From Stappia sp. MMSF_3263 (GTDB taxonomy: Bacteria > Pseudomonadota > Alphaproteobacteria > Rhizobiales > Stappiaceae): DNA of 64,000 nucleotides. The notes beneath the pieces were generated by a model. It was not told where the DNA came from. It saw only the letters and a program-made list of their open reading frames with translations, and did not search any database. A program made the position numbers and the translations under genes. Location of the stretch: contig NZ_JASHIK010000010.1 in the NCBI RefSeq assembly GCF_030733745.1, positions 62,001 through 126,000 on the forward strand. Reading direction: 5' to 3'. Positions 16,662 through 25,419 of the stretch are shown here, piece by piece (the first letter of the stretch is position 1; the number at the start of each line of letters is the position of its first letter).

Positions 16662-17696
16662 TCAGTCGGTTTCGACGAAGCTTGAATCGACCAGCATCTC
16701 GATGCTGACCGACGCCGGCACGAGCTTCTCCGACTGGAACCAGGCGAGCTGGTCGGCGATCGAGGTCATGTTCAGCTTCGCGTTCTTGTTGACCCGCATG
16801 GCGCCGTTGCGGATCGACGGCGCGGCCTTCTCGAACGGACGGTCATTGTAGACATACTTGTGCAGCAGCTTGAGCATCGCCTCGGCTTCCGCCTCGCCGG
16901 CCGTGTTGTCGACCAGCGCCGCATTGAAATCGTCCGCTCCCCTGGAGAAGGCGGCCAGGAAGCGCTTCACGAGGTCGGGCTTGTCGACCGTGTTGGCGGT
17001 CGAGGTGAAGACGGTCGTCACCTGGTAGTCCGGGATGTAGTCCGCGACCATTCCGATCGCCTCGATCTCCGGCCCCGCCGCCAGCGGCTTGGCGATATGC
17101 GGCACGATCGCCCAGGCATCGATCTGGCCGGTCTTCAGTGCGCCGATCACCGCGCCGACCTTCTGCAGCGGACGCAGGGTGATCTCGGAGCGGTCGAAGC
17201 CCTCCTTGTCGGCGATCTTGTGGGCGATGTAGTGGAACGAAGACCCCGTCTGGGTGATGCCGAAGCTCTTGCCCTTCAGCCCGGCCGGCGACGTCACGCC
17301 GGCATCGTGGGCCGCCTTGGAGACGAGGATCATCTGCCCGTCGATGCCGGCCTCCTCCTGAAGCGCGCCGCCGACAACCTTGATGGCGCCTTTCTCCGCA
17401 AGATTGATCAGGCCGCCGGAGATCGCGGTGACGCCAAAGTCGACATCGCCGGAGGCAATCGCAACCGCCATCGGCTGCGCCGCCTGGAAATACTCGAATG
17501 TCACCTCGAGCCCCTCGTCGGCGAAATAGCCGCGCTCGAAGGCGATGAAGCTCGGCGCATGGGAGGTGAAGCGCAGGGCGCCGACGGTGATCTTGTCAGC
17601 GGCCACGGCCGAGGCGACAGGAGCAAGGGACACGCCGGCCGCGACACCCGCCGCCGCAACAAGTTTCACAAATCCGCGTTTCGTCAGTGCCGTCAT
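16662..17696 (-). CDS. ABC transporter periplasmic substrate-binding protein (NMT1/SsuA type)
   Basis: The 344-aa protein has a Sec-type signal peptide (KRGFVKLVAAAG..., cleavage near SAVAA at about residue 33) and the two-lobed NMT1/THI5-like fold. Visible segments are FTSHAPSFIAFERGYFADEG, AIASGDVDFGVTAISGGL and GSSFHYIAHKIADKEG. Such proteins capture sulfonates, taurine, nitrate or pyrimidine precursors of thiamine. The substrate cannot be read from the sequence. It is the first gene of the operon, with GGGAGGT 4 bases before the ATG. I looked for a TPP riboswitch upstream and saw none. Confidence 0.88.
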   Translation of the reverse strand: MTALTKRGFVKLVAAAGVAAGVSLAPVASAVAADKITVGALRFTSHAPSFIAFERGYFADEGLEVTFEYFQAAQPMAVAIASGDVDFGVTAISGGLINLAEKGAIKVVGGALQEEAGIDGQMILVSKAAHDAGVTSPAGLKGKSFGITQTGSSFHYIAHKIADKEGFDRSEITLRPLQKVGAVIGALKTGQIDAWAIVPHIAKPLAAGPEIEAIGMVADYIPDYQVTTVFTSTANTVDKPDLVKRFLAAFSRGADDFNAALVDNTAGEAEAEAMLKLLHKYVYNDRPFEKAAPSIRNGAMRVNKNAKLNMTSIADQLAWFQSEKLVPASVSIEMLVDSSFVETD

Positions 17697-17766
17697 GGCT
17701 ACCTCCCAGTTGTGGCCGGAGATCCTGTCGCCGGCTCGTCTTTCCGCTTGCGGTGGTTTCGACGCG

Positions 17767-17815
17767 GGCCACGCCGGGGTTCACGGTCCCGGACCACGCA
17801 CCGGCCACGCCGGGG
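17767..17815. repeat. 13-bp direct repeat upstream of the ABC operon
   Basis: GGCCACGCCGGGG occurs at 17767-17779 and again at 17803-17815, an exact repeat with a 36-base period. It sits 70-120 bases upstream of the binding-protein gene, in the 227-base gap that should contain its promoter. It could be a tandem regulator site, or chance in GC-rich DNA. Confidence 0.3.
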
Positions 17816-17923
17816 GTGGCAGGTGAGCGCAGGGCGGCCTCCTTGTCAATCTGTGCAGGCTGGCTATTCGGGCAGGACCGGCATGCGCCGGAAAGCGGAG
17901 CCTCCGCGATCGGGCACGGCGCG

Positions 17924-18520
17924 TCAGATTTCCTCTACGTCGACACCGACCGTCAACGCGCCGATGACCGCGCCCGTTTGCGGGTCGACGACGGGAATGC
18001 TGACCTGGCTCTGCACGGTCTGGGTGGATTCATCTTCCTCAAGCGGCCCGATATGCAGCGCCTGCGGACCAACCGGCACCGTCATCCGCCACTTGTCCTC
18101 ATCGCCCTGCCAATAGTCGCTGGTTGCCTGGCTGAGTCCGACATTGAGCCCCTTGCCGTCCATCACGATGATTTCCGTGAAAAGGCCGTCGCTGGCCTCC
18201 TGCGTCTGCGCCAGGTATCTGGACACCGGCCTGTCGAGTATCTCGTCGACCAGCGCCCGGGCGCCATTGGCCACCTCGTGCCGCCAGGTGGCGTCGAGTT
18301 CCTCGATCCGCGCCTGGTCGTAGGAGGCCGTCACCTTGTTCTGTGCCCGCACGGCCTCGACCACCACATCCGCTGACGCGATCGCCGTGAGGCGCGCCTG
18401 TGCCAGGCGCGTCAGGTCCCCCTCGAAGACATTGAGCCCTCCCGCCCAGGACACTCCCGTCCCGGTGAAAACCACCGCCGCAGCGCAGATCCGTCCCAGC
18501 CAGTTCAACATCGCACCCAT
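17924..18520 (-). CDS. Secreted single PDC/Cache sensor-domain protein
   Basis: The 198-aa protein has an N-terminal signal peptide (hydrophobic residues about 9-27, ending SWAGG) and then one PDC (Cache) domain. Helices precede the strand TEIIVMDGKGLNVGLS, and the DYWQGDEDKW motif lies at 135-144. The C-terminal half ends with the strand AVIGALTVGVDVE. PDC domains bind small molecules outside the cell in chemoreceptors and kinases. Here no transmembrane output domain follows. The ATG at 18520 is used, with 18511 as an alternative. It lies downstream of a convergent-free gap and is divergent from rplY. Its role as a free periplasmic sensor or binding protein is inference. Confidence 0.72.
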   Translation of the reverse strand: MGAMLNWLGRICAAAVVFTGTGVSWAGGLNVFEGDLTRLAQARLTAIASADVVVEAVRAQNKVTASYDQARIEELDATWRHEVANGARALVDEILDRPVSRYLAQTQEASDGLFTEIIVMDGKGLNVGLSQATSDYWQGDEDKWRMTVPVGPQALHIGPLEEDESTQTVQSQVSIPVVDPQTGAVIGALTVGVDVEEI

Positions 18521-18674
18521 CGGTTCATCGTCGCAAAATCGCCGGCCGGGAATATCCCGGACCGCATGGCAGCATACAACATCCCTATTGCGAAAGAGTT
18601 GCAAGCCCGGGATTGCGCCGACAGGTGGTGCCACGGCCCCGCGGGCGATGAACCGCCGGAAACCGCCGCGCGGC

Positions 18675-18703
18675 TTGCCCTTTGGTGCGGCTTCGGCTAT
18701 AGC
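18675..18703 (+). promoter_or_regulatory. Candidate housekeeping promoter of rplY
   Basis: TTGCCC (18675-18680) and TATAGC (18698-18703) are separated by exactly 17 bases. With flanking bases this reads CTTGCC ... CTATAG, close to the alphaproteobacterial form CTTGAC-N17-CTATAT. The start codon of rplY is about 100 bases downstream with a strong GAAGGAG ribosome binding site. Confidence 0.5.
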
Positions 18704-18805
18704 ACCGGCGCGCACCTGCACCCCTGGAGGCGGCGCATGAGGGCTGCCGGCTTGCACCAGACGCAAGGGCGGTCCGCATTCACGACAATCTGAAGGAGAA
18801 CTACC

Positions 18806-19432
18806 ATGGCTGAAGGCTATGTGCTGAAGGCTTCGGTGAGGGACCGGGTTGGCAAGGGGGCCGCTCGTGCGCTTCGCCGTGAGGCCCTCGTTCCCGCCGT
18901 CATCTACGGCGACAAGAAGCCCGCCCTGCCGATCGCAATTCCGCTCAAGGAATCGACGATCGCCCTGCATCGCGGCGGCTTCATGACCAATCTCGGGACG
19001 ATCGAGGTCGACGGCGTCGCCCACCGGGTGATCGCCAAGGACTACCAGCTCGACCCCGTCCGCGACGATCTCATTCACGTCGACTTCCTGCGCGTCGCCA
19101 AGGGCGCCTCGCTGACCGTCGATATCCCCGTGCATTTCATCAATGAAGAGAAATGCCCGGGCATCCGCGCCGGCGGCGTGCTGAACGTGGTGCGCCACAC
19201 GGTCGAGATGACCGTTCCGGCCGACGCCATTCCGGACGCCCTCGTCATCGATCTGGCCAAGGCCCAGGTCGGCGACTCGATCCACATTTCCGCGATCGAG
19301 ATCCCGGCCGGCTGCGCCCCGACGATCACCGACCGCGACTTCACCGTCGCCACGATCGCCTCGCCGGGCGGTGGCGCCGGATCGGACAGCGACGACGAGG
19401 AAGAAGCCGAGGCCGAGGAGAGCGAGGACTAA
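18806..19432 (+). CDS. rplY: 50S ribosomal protein L25/general stress protein Ctc
   Basis: The 208-aa protein is the long (TL5/Ctc) form of L25, which binds 5S rRNA. The N-terminal L25 domain is at about 1-95 ([20 protein letters not shown], then VIYGDKK). A C-terminal beta domain spans about 100-185, and a very acidic Asp/Glu tail ends the protein. The ATG at 18806 follows GAAGGAG at ideal spacing. pth and ychF follow in the same direction, the conserved rplY-pth-ychF order seen in many alphaproteobacteria. Confidence 0.95.
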   Translation: MAEGYVLKASVRDRVGKGAARALRREALVPAVIYGDKKPALPIAIPLKESTIALHRGGFMTNLGTIEVDGVAHRVIAKDYQLDPVRDDLIHVDFLRVAKGASLTVDIPVHFINEEKCPGIRAGGVLNVVRHTVEMTVPADAIPDALVIDLAKAQVGDSIHISAIEIPAGCAPTITDRDFTVATIASPGGGAGSDSDDEEEAEAEESED

Positions 19433-19483
19433 GGTCCGGCTCTGCGGTCGTCTGCCTGCGACGGGAAGTGACGGGGAGATCCC

Positions 19484-20206
19484 ATGCGCCTCATCGTTGG
19501 GCTTGGCAATCCGGGTGCGAAATACGCCCGTAACCGCCACAATATCGGCTTTCTGGCCGTGGACGCGATCCACGGCCGGAACGCCGGTTTCGGCCCCTGG
19601 CGCAGCCGCTTCCAGGCGGAGGTCAGCGAAGGGGTTCTGGAGGGCGACAAGGTCCTCCTGATGAAACCCCAGACCTACATGAACGAATCGGGCCGCTCCG
19701 TTGGCGATGCGGCCCGCTTCTACAAACTCACCCCGGCCGACGTGATCGTTCTTTACGACGAGCTCGACCTTGCTCCCGGCAAGGTGCGCACGAAGGTCGG
19801 CGGCGGCAGCGGCGGCCATAACGGCATCCGCTCCATCGACGCCCATCTGGGCAAGGAATATTCGCGAGTTCGGCTCGGCATCGGCCATCCCGGCCACAAG
19901 GACCGCGTCACCGCCCATGTTCTCGGCGACTTCGCCAAGGTCGACGCCGACTGGCTCGATCCGCTTCTCGATGCGGTGGCGAGCGAGGCCGGCCTGCTGG
20001 TCGGCGGGCATCATTCGGAATTCTGCAACCGTCTCCACCGCGCCGTAGGCCCGGCAAAACCGGACCGGCAGGACAGGCCGAAGGCCCCGTCCGGCTCCCG
20101 CGCCCCCGTGGCGGCCCCGCCGCTCGCGGGCCTTGGTGGCGACCGCAAGGGCCCCGGCGGCGCGCTCGCCGAGCAACTGGCCCGCATGTTTGGAAAGAAG
20201 GACTAG
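19484..20206 (+). CDS. pth: Peptidyl-tRNA hydrolase
   Basis: Pth cleaves peptidyl-tRNA released from stalled ribosomes, recycling tRNA. The 240-aa protein contains [18 protein letters not shown] with catalytic His19, [13 protein letters not shown], and [13 protein letters not shown]. The core ends near residue 190. A Pro/Ala/Gly/basic extension of about 50 residues follows, longer than the E. coli enzyme (194 aa) but common in alphaproteobacteria. It lies 51 bases after rplY and 5 bases before ychF. Confidence 0.95.
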   Translation: MRLIVGLGNPGAKYARNRHNIGFLAVDAIHGRNAGFGPWRSRFQAEVSEGVLEGDKVLLMKPQTYMNESGRSVGDAARFYKLTPADVIVLYDELDLAPGKVRTKVGGGSGGHNGIRSIDAHLGKEYSRVRLGIGHPGHKDRVTAHVLGDFAKVDADWLDPLLDAVASEAGLLVGGHHSEFCNRLHRAVGPAKPDRQDRPKAPSGSRAPVAAPPLAGLGGDRKGPGGALAEQLARMFGKKD

Positions 20207-20211
20207 CCAAG

Positions 20212-21312
20212 ATGGGTTTTCAGTGCGGCATTGTCGGCCTGCCGAATGTGGGCAAGTCCACCCTCTTCAACGCGCTGACAAAGACGGCGGCGGCACAGGC
20301 CGCGAACTATCCGTTCTGCACCATCGAGCCGAACACGGGCGAGGTTGCCGTGCCGGACCCGCGCCTGCGCGACATCGCGCGCATCGCCAAGTCCGCCAGC
20401 ATCGTGCCGACCCGCCTGACCTTCGTCGACATTGCCGGCCTCGTGCGCGGCGCCTCGAAGGGCGAGGGCCTGGGCAACCAGTTCCTCGCCAACATTCGAG
20501 AGGTCGATGCCATCGCCCATGTGCTGCGCTGCTTCGAGGACGACGACATCACCCATGTCGACGGGCGCATCGACCCGATCGCCGACGCCCAGACCGTCGA
20601 GACGGAGCTGATGATCGCCGACATGGAAAGCCTTGAGCGCCGTCTTGCGCCGCTCAGGAAGAAGGCAACGGTCGGCGACAAGGAGGCGAAGGCCGTCATT
20701 CCGGTTATGGAAGCCGCCCTCGCCCTGCTTCAGGACGGCAAGCCCGCCCGCCTGGTTGATGCCTCCACGCCCGAGGAAAAGAAGATCCTCGCCGGTCTCA
20801 ACCTCCTGACGACCAAGCCGATCCTCTATGTCTGCAACGTCGAGGAAAGCGCCGCCGGCACCGGCAACGCCCAGTCCGAGCGCGTCCGCGTCCTGGCCGA
20901 GGCCGAAGGGGCCGCCTGTGTCGTCATTTCGGCCGCGATCGAGGCGGAAATCGCCCAGCTCGACGAAGCCGAGCAGGCGGAATACATGGAGACGATGGGG
21001 CTCGAGGAGCCCGGTCTCGACCGGCTGATCCGTGCCGGCTACGACCTGCTCGACCTGATCACCTATTTCACGGCCGGCCCCAAGGAGGCCCGTGCCTGGA
21101 CGATCAGCAAGGGCACCAAGGCACCGCAGGCCGCGGGCGTCATCCACTCCGACTTCGAGCGCGGTTTCATCCGCGCCCAGACGATCGGCTTCGACGACTA
21201 CGTGTCGCTGGGCGGTGAAACGGCCGCCAAGGATGCCGGCAAGGCCCGGGACGAAGGCAAGGAATATGTCGTCAAGGACGGCGACGTGCTGCTCTTCAAG
21301 TTCAACACCTGA
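20212..21312 (+). CDS. ychF: Ribosome-associated GTPase/ATPase YchF
   Basis: The 366-aa protein is an Obg-family P-loop NTPase. G1 is GLPNVGKST (9-17), G3 is DIAGL, and the G4 position reads NVEE instead of NKxD, the hallmark that makes YchF prefer ATP. A coiled-coil insertion (about 130-200) and the C-terminal TGS domain (about 280-366, with DFERGFIRAQ) are present. YchF binds ribosomes and affects stress responses. It is the last gene of the rplY-pth-ychF unit. Confidence 0.96.
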   Translation: MGFQCGIVGLPNVGKSTLFNALTKTAAAQAANYPFCTIEPNTGEVAVPDPRLRDIARIAKSASIVPTRLTFVDIAGLVRGASKGEGLGNQFLANIREVDAIAHVLRCFEDDDITHVDGRIDPIADAQTVETELMIADMESLERRLAPLRKKATVGDKEAKAVIPVMEAALALLQDGKPARLVDASTPEEKKILAGLNLLTTKPILYVCNVEESAAGTGNAQSERVRVLAEAEGAACVVISAAIEAEIAQLDEAEQAEYMETMGLEEPGLDRLIRAGYDLLDLITYFTAGPKEARAWTISKGTKAPQAAGVIHSDFERGFIRAQTIGFDDYVSLGGETAAKDAGKARDEGKEYVVKDGDVLLFKFNT

Positions 21313-21378
21313 AGACCGGCGCCCACCTTCCCTAGCGCGATCTCGACAGGGACCCGCGCATCGGCCTAAATGGCGTGC

Positions 21379-21837
21379 ATGAGCGACATGCGATACTTCG
21401 AGGACTTCAGGCCTGGCGAGACGATCCCGCTCGGCTCGAAAACCGTTTCGCGCGAGGAAGTGATCTCCTTCGCGGCGGAATTCGATCCCCAGCCCTTCCA
21501 TCTGGACGAGGCGGCGGGAACAGCCTCCCTGCTGGGCGGACTCGCTGCCTCCGGCTGGCACACGATCGCCATGCTGATGCGGCTGATGTGCGACAACCTG
21601 CTGCTGAACTCCAGCGGCAAGGGCTCGCCCGGCGTCGAGGAGGTCCGCTGGATGCGCCCCGTGCGCCCGGGCGACACGCTGAGTGCCAGCGCCGAGGTCG
21701 TCTCCGCCCGGGTGCTGAACTCGCGCCCCGAGCTTGGCATGGTCGACTTTCTCTTCACGCTTGTCGACCAGACCGGCGCGACCGTCATGACCCAGCGCAA
21801 CAAGATCCTGTTCGCCCGCCGGGAGACCGTCCGATGA
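21379..21837 (+). CDS. MaoC-like acyl dehydratase, first of two
   Basis: The 152-aa protein is a single hot-dog-fold MaoC domain. It has MRYFEDFRPGE, the catalytic-region FDPQPFHLDEAA with its His, GLAASGWHTIAMLMRLM, and VRWMRPVRPGDTLS. Members hydrate enoyl-CoA or dehydrate hydroxyacyl-CoA. I selected the ATG at 21379. Codons at 21370 and 21388 are possible and none has a strong ribosome binding site. Its stop overlaps the start of the next MaoC gene (ATGA), so the two products are made together and probably form a hetero-oligomer. Confidence 0.82.
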   Translation: MSDMRYFEDFRPGETIPLGSKTVSREEVISFAAEFDPQPFHLDEAAGTASLLGGLAASGWHTIAMLMRLMCDNLLLNSSGKGSPGVEEVRWMRPVRPGDTLSASAEVVSARVLNSRPELGMVDFLFTLVDQTGATVMTQRNKILFARRETVR

Positions 21838-22301
21838 CCTGGTTCGAGGACATGGAGATCGGCGAGCGCCGCGACCTCGGCAGCCACCATTTCACACCCG
21901 AGGAGATCATTCGCTTCGCGCAGGCCTTCGACCCGCAACCCTTCCACCTGTCCGACGAGGGCGCCAGCCAGACCCATTTCGGCCGCCTGTGCGCGTCCGG
22001 CTGGCACACCGCCTCGGTGTGGATGAAGTTGATGGTCGCCCATATCAAGGCGCAGAGTGAGCGCCTCGGCACGCCCTCGCGGCTCGGTCCCTCGCCGGGC
22101 TTCAGCGACCTGAAGTGGATCCGCCCGGTCTTTGCCGGCGACACGATCAGCTACACCTCGACGCTGGTGGAAAAGCGGGCGATGAAGACCCGCCCGCAAT
22201 GGGGCCTTGCCATCCACGCCAACGAAGGCGTCAACCAGGACGGCGTGCTCGTCTTTTCCTTCACCGGCAAGGTGCTTGTAGCGCGGCGCCCAGCAGACTG
22301 A
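21834..22301 (+). CDS. MaoC-like acyl dehydratase, second of two
   Basis: The 155-aa protein is paralogous to the preceding one. It has WFEDMEIGERRDLGSHHF, FDPQPFHLSDEGA with the catalytic-site His, LCASGWHTASVWMKLMV and LKWIRPVFAGDTIS. Start and stop codons of the pair overlap by 4 bases. In this family two adjacent halves can pair in one enzyme, as in double-hot-dog hydratases. The physiological acyl-CoA is unknown. No polyketide, PHA or beta-oxidation genes are adjacent. Confidence 0.85.
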   Translation: MTWFEDMEIGERRDLGSHHFTPEEIIRFAQAFDPQPFHLSDEGASQTHFGRLCASGWHTASVWMKLMVAHIKAQSERLGTPSRLGPSPGFSDLKWIRPVFAGDTISYTSTLVEKRAMKTRPQWGLAIHANEGVNQDGVLVFSFTGKVLVARRPAD

Positions 22302-22330
22302 ACCCGGCGGGCAGCGCCCCCGCTGCGCCG

Positions 22331-22810
22331 CTACACCTTGCGCGCGAACACCACCTCGTCGCGGATCGGAATGCCGTATTCGCCGATCATCGGGATTTCC
22401 GGCTTCAGCCGGCGCTCCTCCTCGATAGCGCCGGGCACCAGCTTCTCCATCCGGAAGCCGCGCCGCTGGTAGAAGCGGAAGGCGTCGAGATTGTCGTTCG
22501 AAGTGCGCACCAGGAGCCTGCGAATACCGCTCTCCACGGCCTCGCCCGTCACTGCGTTGAGCAGCAGCGTGCCGACGCCGCTCCAGCGGCTGAGCGAATC
22601 GAGTGTCAGGATCTCCCACTCATTGTCGCGCTGGATCAGCGTCACCAGCCCGACGATTTCGTCGTCCTCCATGGCGAGGAAGCCGGGCAGCCGCGAGGCG
22701 TCGATCATCTCGCCCTCGATGAGAATGTCCGGGCTGGTCCATCGTCGTGTCAGAAGATCGACAACGGCCGCATGGTCGTCGTCGGTCTTGGCTCGAATGC
22801 TCACCGCCAT
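22331..22810 (-). CDS. GNAT-family N-acetyltransferase
   Basis: The 159-aa protein has the GNAT layout. Acetyl-CoA binding motif A is seen around LSRWSGVGTLLLNAV (residues about 75-92), and motif B in DNLDAFRFYQRRGFRMEKL. The N-terminal IRAKTDDDHAAVVDLLTRRW is typical. The substrate (protein, small amine or antibiotic) cannot be deduced. It lies downstream of bluB with a 57-base gap and in the same direction, possibly in one transcript. Confidence 0.85.
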   Translation of the reverse strand: MAVSIRAKTDDDHAAVVDLLTRRWTSPDILIEGEMIDASRLPGFLAMEDDEIVGLVTLIQRDNEWEILTLDSLSRWSGVGTLLLNAVTGEAVESGIRRLLVRTSNDNLDAFRFYQRRGFRMEKLVPGAIEEERRLKPEIPMIGEYGIPIRDEVVFARKV

Positions 22811-22867
22811 TGTATCGTCCCTGTTGCTCGGTCGATGTCCTGCCGCATCGCCGCTTCGCCATACACT

Positions 22868-23548
22868 CTAGCGTTTGAAGATGCGTTCGCTAAGACCGCT
22901 TCGCGCTTCCCAGCCGGCGCGCTCGAGTTCGGGGTCCAGATGCTCCTCGAGCGGGTAGCCCAGGCACAGATAGGCGACAAGGCGCCAATCGGGCGGCACC
23001 TCCAGCACCTCCCCCGCCCGCAGCGGGTCGAGAATCGAGACCCAGCCCATGCCGACACCGCGAGCACGCGCGGCGAGCCACAGCGTGTTGACCGCGCAAA
23101 CGCAGGAATAGGCGAGCATCTCCGGCATCGTCCTGCGCCCGAGTCCCTCGCCCTGGCAGGTTGCCTCGTCGCAGAAGACGGCGAGTTGAACCGGGGCGAC
23201 CGTCAGGCCCTCGAGCTTCAGCCGCGCGTAAAGGCCCGCCCTCTCCCCGTCATAGCTCGCCAGCGCCTCGGCATTGGCCTGGCGGAAATTCTCCCGGATA
23301 GCCTCCCGCCGGACATCGTCCTCCACCAGCACGAAGCGCCAGGGCTGGCTGTTGCCGACGGAGGGCGCCATATGCGCCTGCGCCAGCAGCGTTTCGACCA
23401 GCGCGGGAGCCAGCGGCGCGTCGGCGAAGCGGCGCACGTCGCGCCGCCAGCCGAGCAGATCCTGGAAGGCATCGACGAAAGCCGTGTCAAAGGCCGGCGC
23501 CCGAGCGGCACCGGCATCCGGTTTCCCGCTGGTCGGCGCCCCGCTCAA
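22868..23548 (-). CDS. bluB: 5,6-dimethylbenzimidazole synthase
   Basis: BluB cleaves reduced FMN with oxygen to make 5,6-dimethylbenzimidazole, the lower ligand of vitamin B12. The 226-aa nitroreductase-fold protein has RRDVRRF at 35-41, [15 protein letters not shown], and the BluB-specific block [20 protein letters not shown] followed by [10 protein letters not shown]. The start codon overlaps the stop of the apt gene (ATGA). No other cobalamin genes are in the window. Aerobic B12 synthesis is usual in this group. Confidence 0.92.
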   Translation of the reverse strand: MSGAPTSGKPDAGAARAPAFDTAFVDAFQDLLGWRRDVRRFADAPLAPALVETLLAQAHMAPSVGNSQPWRFVLVEDDVRREAIRENFRQANAEALASYDGERAGLYARLKLEGLTVAPVQLAVFCDEATCQGEGLGRRTMPEMLAYSCVCAVNTLWLAARARGVGMGWVSILDPLRAGEVLEVPPDWRLVAYLCLGYPLEEHLDPELERAGWEARSGLSERIFKR

Positions 23549-24096
23549 TGACCCGGGAAGTCCACGAGCGTGCGCACCGGCACACCGAGATCCTCGATCC
23601 GCTTGCGCCCGCCGAGATCGGGGAGGTCGACGATGAAGCAGGCGGCAACCACAACCGCACCCATCTGGAGAAGCAGCTTTGTCGCAGCCTCCGCCGTGCC
23701 GCCGGTGGCGATCAGGTCATCGACGAGGATCACCTTGTCGCCCGGCGTGATCGCGTCCTTGTGCATCTCCATCTCGTCGAGGCCGTATTCCAGCGAATAG
23801 GCGATGCGCACCGTCTCATGCGGCAGCTTGCCCTTCTTGCGGATCGGGACGAACCCGGCCGACAGCTGGTGTGCCACCGCGCCGCCCAGGATGAAGCCGC
23901 GCGCCTCGATGCCGGCGACCTGGTCGACCTTGGAACCTGCCCAGGGCTGCACCAGCGCGTCGACGGCGCGGCGGAACGCGCGGGCATTGCCCAGCAGCGT
24001 GGTGATGTCACGGAAGATAATCCCTTTCCTGGGGTAATCCGGGATCGTTCGGATCGCTGCCAGGAGCTCGTCGGAAACCGTGTCTTGAACCATCAT
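23545..24096 (-). CDS. apt: Adenine phosphoribosyltransferase
   Basis: Apt condenses adenine with PRPP to AMP, salvaging adenine. The 183-aa protein has the N-terminal [31 protein letters not shown], and the PRPP-binding loop [13 protein letters not shown] at 122-134. I chose the ATG at 24096, with GAGG 6 bases upstream. Longer upstream frame is antisense to the next gene. It is translationally coupled to bluB downstream. mtnP, which releases adenine from methylthioadenosine, is nearby, and prs supplies PRPP. Confidence 0.94.
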   Translation of the reverse strand: MMVQDTVSDELLAAIRTIPDYPRKGIIFRDITTLLGNARAFRRAVDALVQPWAGSKVDQVAGIEARGFILGGAVAHQLSAGFVPIRKKGKLPHETVRIAYSLEYGLDEMEMHKDAITPGDKVILVDDLIATGGTAEAATKLLLQMGAVVVAACFIVDLPDLGGRKRIEDLGVPVRTLVDFPGH

Positions 24097-24183
24097 CCAG
24101 CCTCGTCGTTGCCGGTCGCGCAAGGGTCGGTCATCATCCTCGGCGATCCGTGTTGAAGTCCAGGAAAATTGAGGAGCAGCCAG

Positions 24184-24384
24184 ATGAGCGACAAGCAGCC
24201 GGTCCAGGTGGTCGATATCGACATTCCGTTCTTCCGCCTGATGATGATCATCATCAAGGTCACGCTGGCCGCGATCCCCGCGGCAATCATCGTGTCCGTC
24301 ATCCTGTCCCTCGTCATGGGCGCGCTGGCGGCGATGTTCGGCATCGGCATGGGCCCCTGGATGCACGGCGGACGCGCGCTCTAG
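24184..24384 (+). CDS. Small membrane protein of unknown function (66 aa)
   Basis: I do not recognise this gene. It encodes 66 residues. A short acidic N-terminus ([19 protein letters not shown]) is followed by one long hydrophobic region (about 20-58) rich in Ile, Val, Ala and Met that could form one or two transmembrane helices. GAGGAG 7 bases before the ATG is a strong ribosome binding site. It is divergent from apt (87 bases apart) and convergent with mtnP (15 bases apart). Its place between two adenine-salvage genes does not by itself imply a role. Confidence 0.7.
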   Translation: MSDKQPVQVVDIDIPFFRLMMIIIKVTLAAIPAAIIVSVILSLVMGALAAMFGIGMGPWMHGGRAL

Positions 24385-24399
24385 CCGTCCGCCAGCCGC

Positions 24400-25281
24400 T
24401 CAGCTCTCGCGGGTCAGCACGCGGCCGGCAACCGCATCGAGCTTGGCCAGCAGTGCGGGATCGCGCGCCTCGGGCGCGGTCATCATCGCGTATTCCAGTG
24501 CCGTGTCCGATCCCACCGGGCAGGCCTCGTGCGTGCGCGGCAGGTCCTGCGCCAGCCGGGCAACAAGCCGGCGGGCATTGTCGGCATTCTCGTGCAGCAC
24601 GCGGATGATCGACTGGATGTCGACGGATCCGTGGTCGGGATGCCAGCTGTCGTAGTCGGTCACCATGGCCACCGTCGCGTAGCAGATCTCCGCCTCGCGG
24701 GCGAGCTTGGCCTCCGGCATGTTGGTCATGCCGATCACGTCGCAGCCCCAGGTCCGGTAGAGCCGGCTTTCAGCCAGCGAGGAGAACTGAGGACCTTCCA
24801 TGGCGAGATAGGTGCCGCCGCGATGGAAGGTCAGCGCCTCCGCCTCGGCCGCCGCCGCGACATGGTCTGCTAGCAGCGGCGAGACCGGATCGGCCATCGA
24901 CACGTGGGCAACGCAGCCCTTGCCGAAAAAGCTCTTCTCGCGCGCGAAAGTCCGGTCGATGAACTGGTCTACCAGCACGAAGTGACCCGGAGCCATCGCC
25001 TCGTTCAGCGATCCGACCGCCGAGACCGAGACCAGCGAGGTGACGCCGCAGCGCTTCATCACGTCGATATTGGCGCGATAGTCGATGTCGGAGGGCGCGA
25101 AGCGGTGGCCGCGCCCGTGCCGGGGCAGGAAGACCACCTTCAGGCCGTTGATCAGGCCGATGCGCACGCTGTCGGACGGTTCGCCCCAAGGGCTCTCCAC
25201 CCGGACCCACTCCGCCCCTTCAAGTGCCGGAAGATCGTAAAGCCCCGATCCCCCGATAATGCCAAGCACCGCGTCGACCAT
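24400..25281 (-). CDS. mtnP: S-methyl-5'-thioadenosine phosphorylase
   Basis: MtnP splits methylthioadenosine, a by-product of polyamine and homoserine-lactone synthesis, into adenine and methylthioribose 1-phosphate. The 293-aa protein has IIGGSGLYDLPALEG near the N-terminus, PRHGRGHRFAPSDIDYRANI and MEGPQFSSLAESRLYR, all typical of the MTAP class of purine nucleoside phosphorylases. The ATG at 25281 follows GGGGGAC. It sits close to apt, which consumes the adenine, and downstream of petABC behind a terminator, so it has its own promoter. Confidence 0.93.
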   Translation of the reverse strand: MVDAVLGIIGGSGLYDLPALEGAEWVRVESPWGEPSDSVRIGLINGLKVVFLPRHGRGHRFAPSDIDYRANIDVMKRCGVTSLVSVSAVGSLNEAMAPGHFVLVDQFIDRTFAREKSFFGKGCVAHVSMADPVSPLLADHVAAAAEAEALTFHRGGTYLAMEGPQFSSLAESRLYRTWGCDVIGMTNMPEAKLAREAEICYATVAMVTDYDSWHPDHGSVDIQSIIRVLHENADNARRLVARLAQDLPRTHEACPVGSDTALEYAMMTAPEARDPALLAKLDAVAGRVLTRES

Positions 25282-25365
25282 GCCGTCCCCCTCAAATTCG
25301 CTCACTGCGATACCACCATGGCGCGAATATTCCAACAGGACACGTGGACTAGGCCGCAGCGGACA

Positions 25366-25395
25366 TGAAAAGGCCGCCGGATTGCTCCGGCGGCC
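25366..25395 (-). terminator. Intrinsic terminator of the petABC operon
   Basis: GGCCGCCGGA (25372-25381) and TCCGGCGGCC (25386-25395) form a perfect 10-bp stem with a 4-base loop. On the minus strand it ends in TTTT (25371-25368). It begins 25 bases after the petC stop codon and separates petABC from mtnP. Confidence 0.88.
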
Positions 25396-25419
25396 CGATT
25401 TCCGTCAATGGCGCGCCGA

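Noticed and set aside
17697-17923. TPP riboswitch upstream of the NMT1-type transporter
   Set aside because: I looked for the conserved THI-box sequences on the minus strand and found none.
17924-20176. Minus-strand frame of 750 codons
   Set aside because: Only its last 198 codons (the PDC protein) are protein-like. The rest is antisense to rplY and pth.
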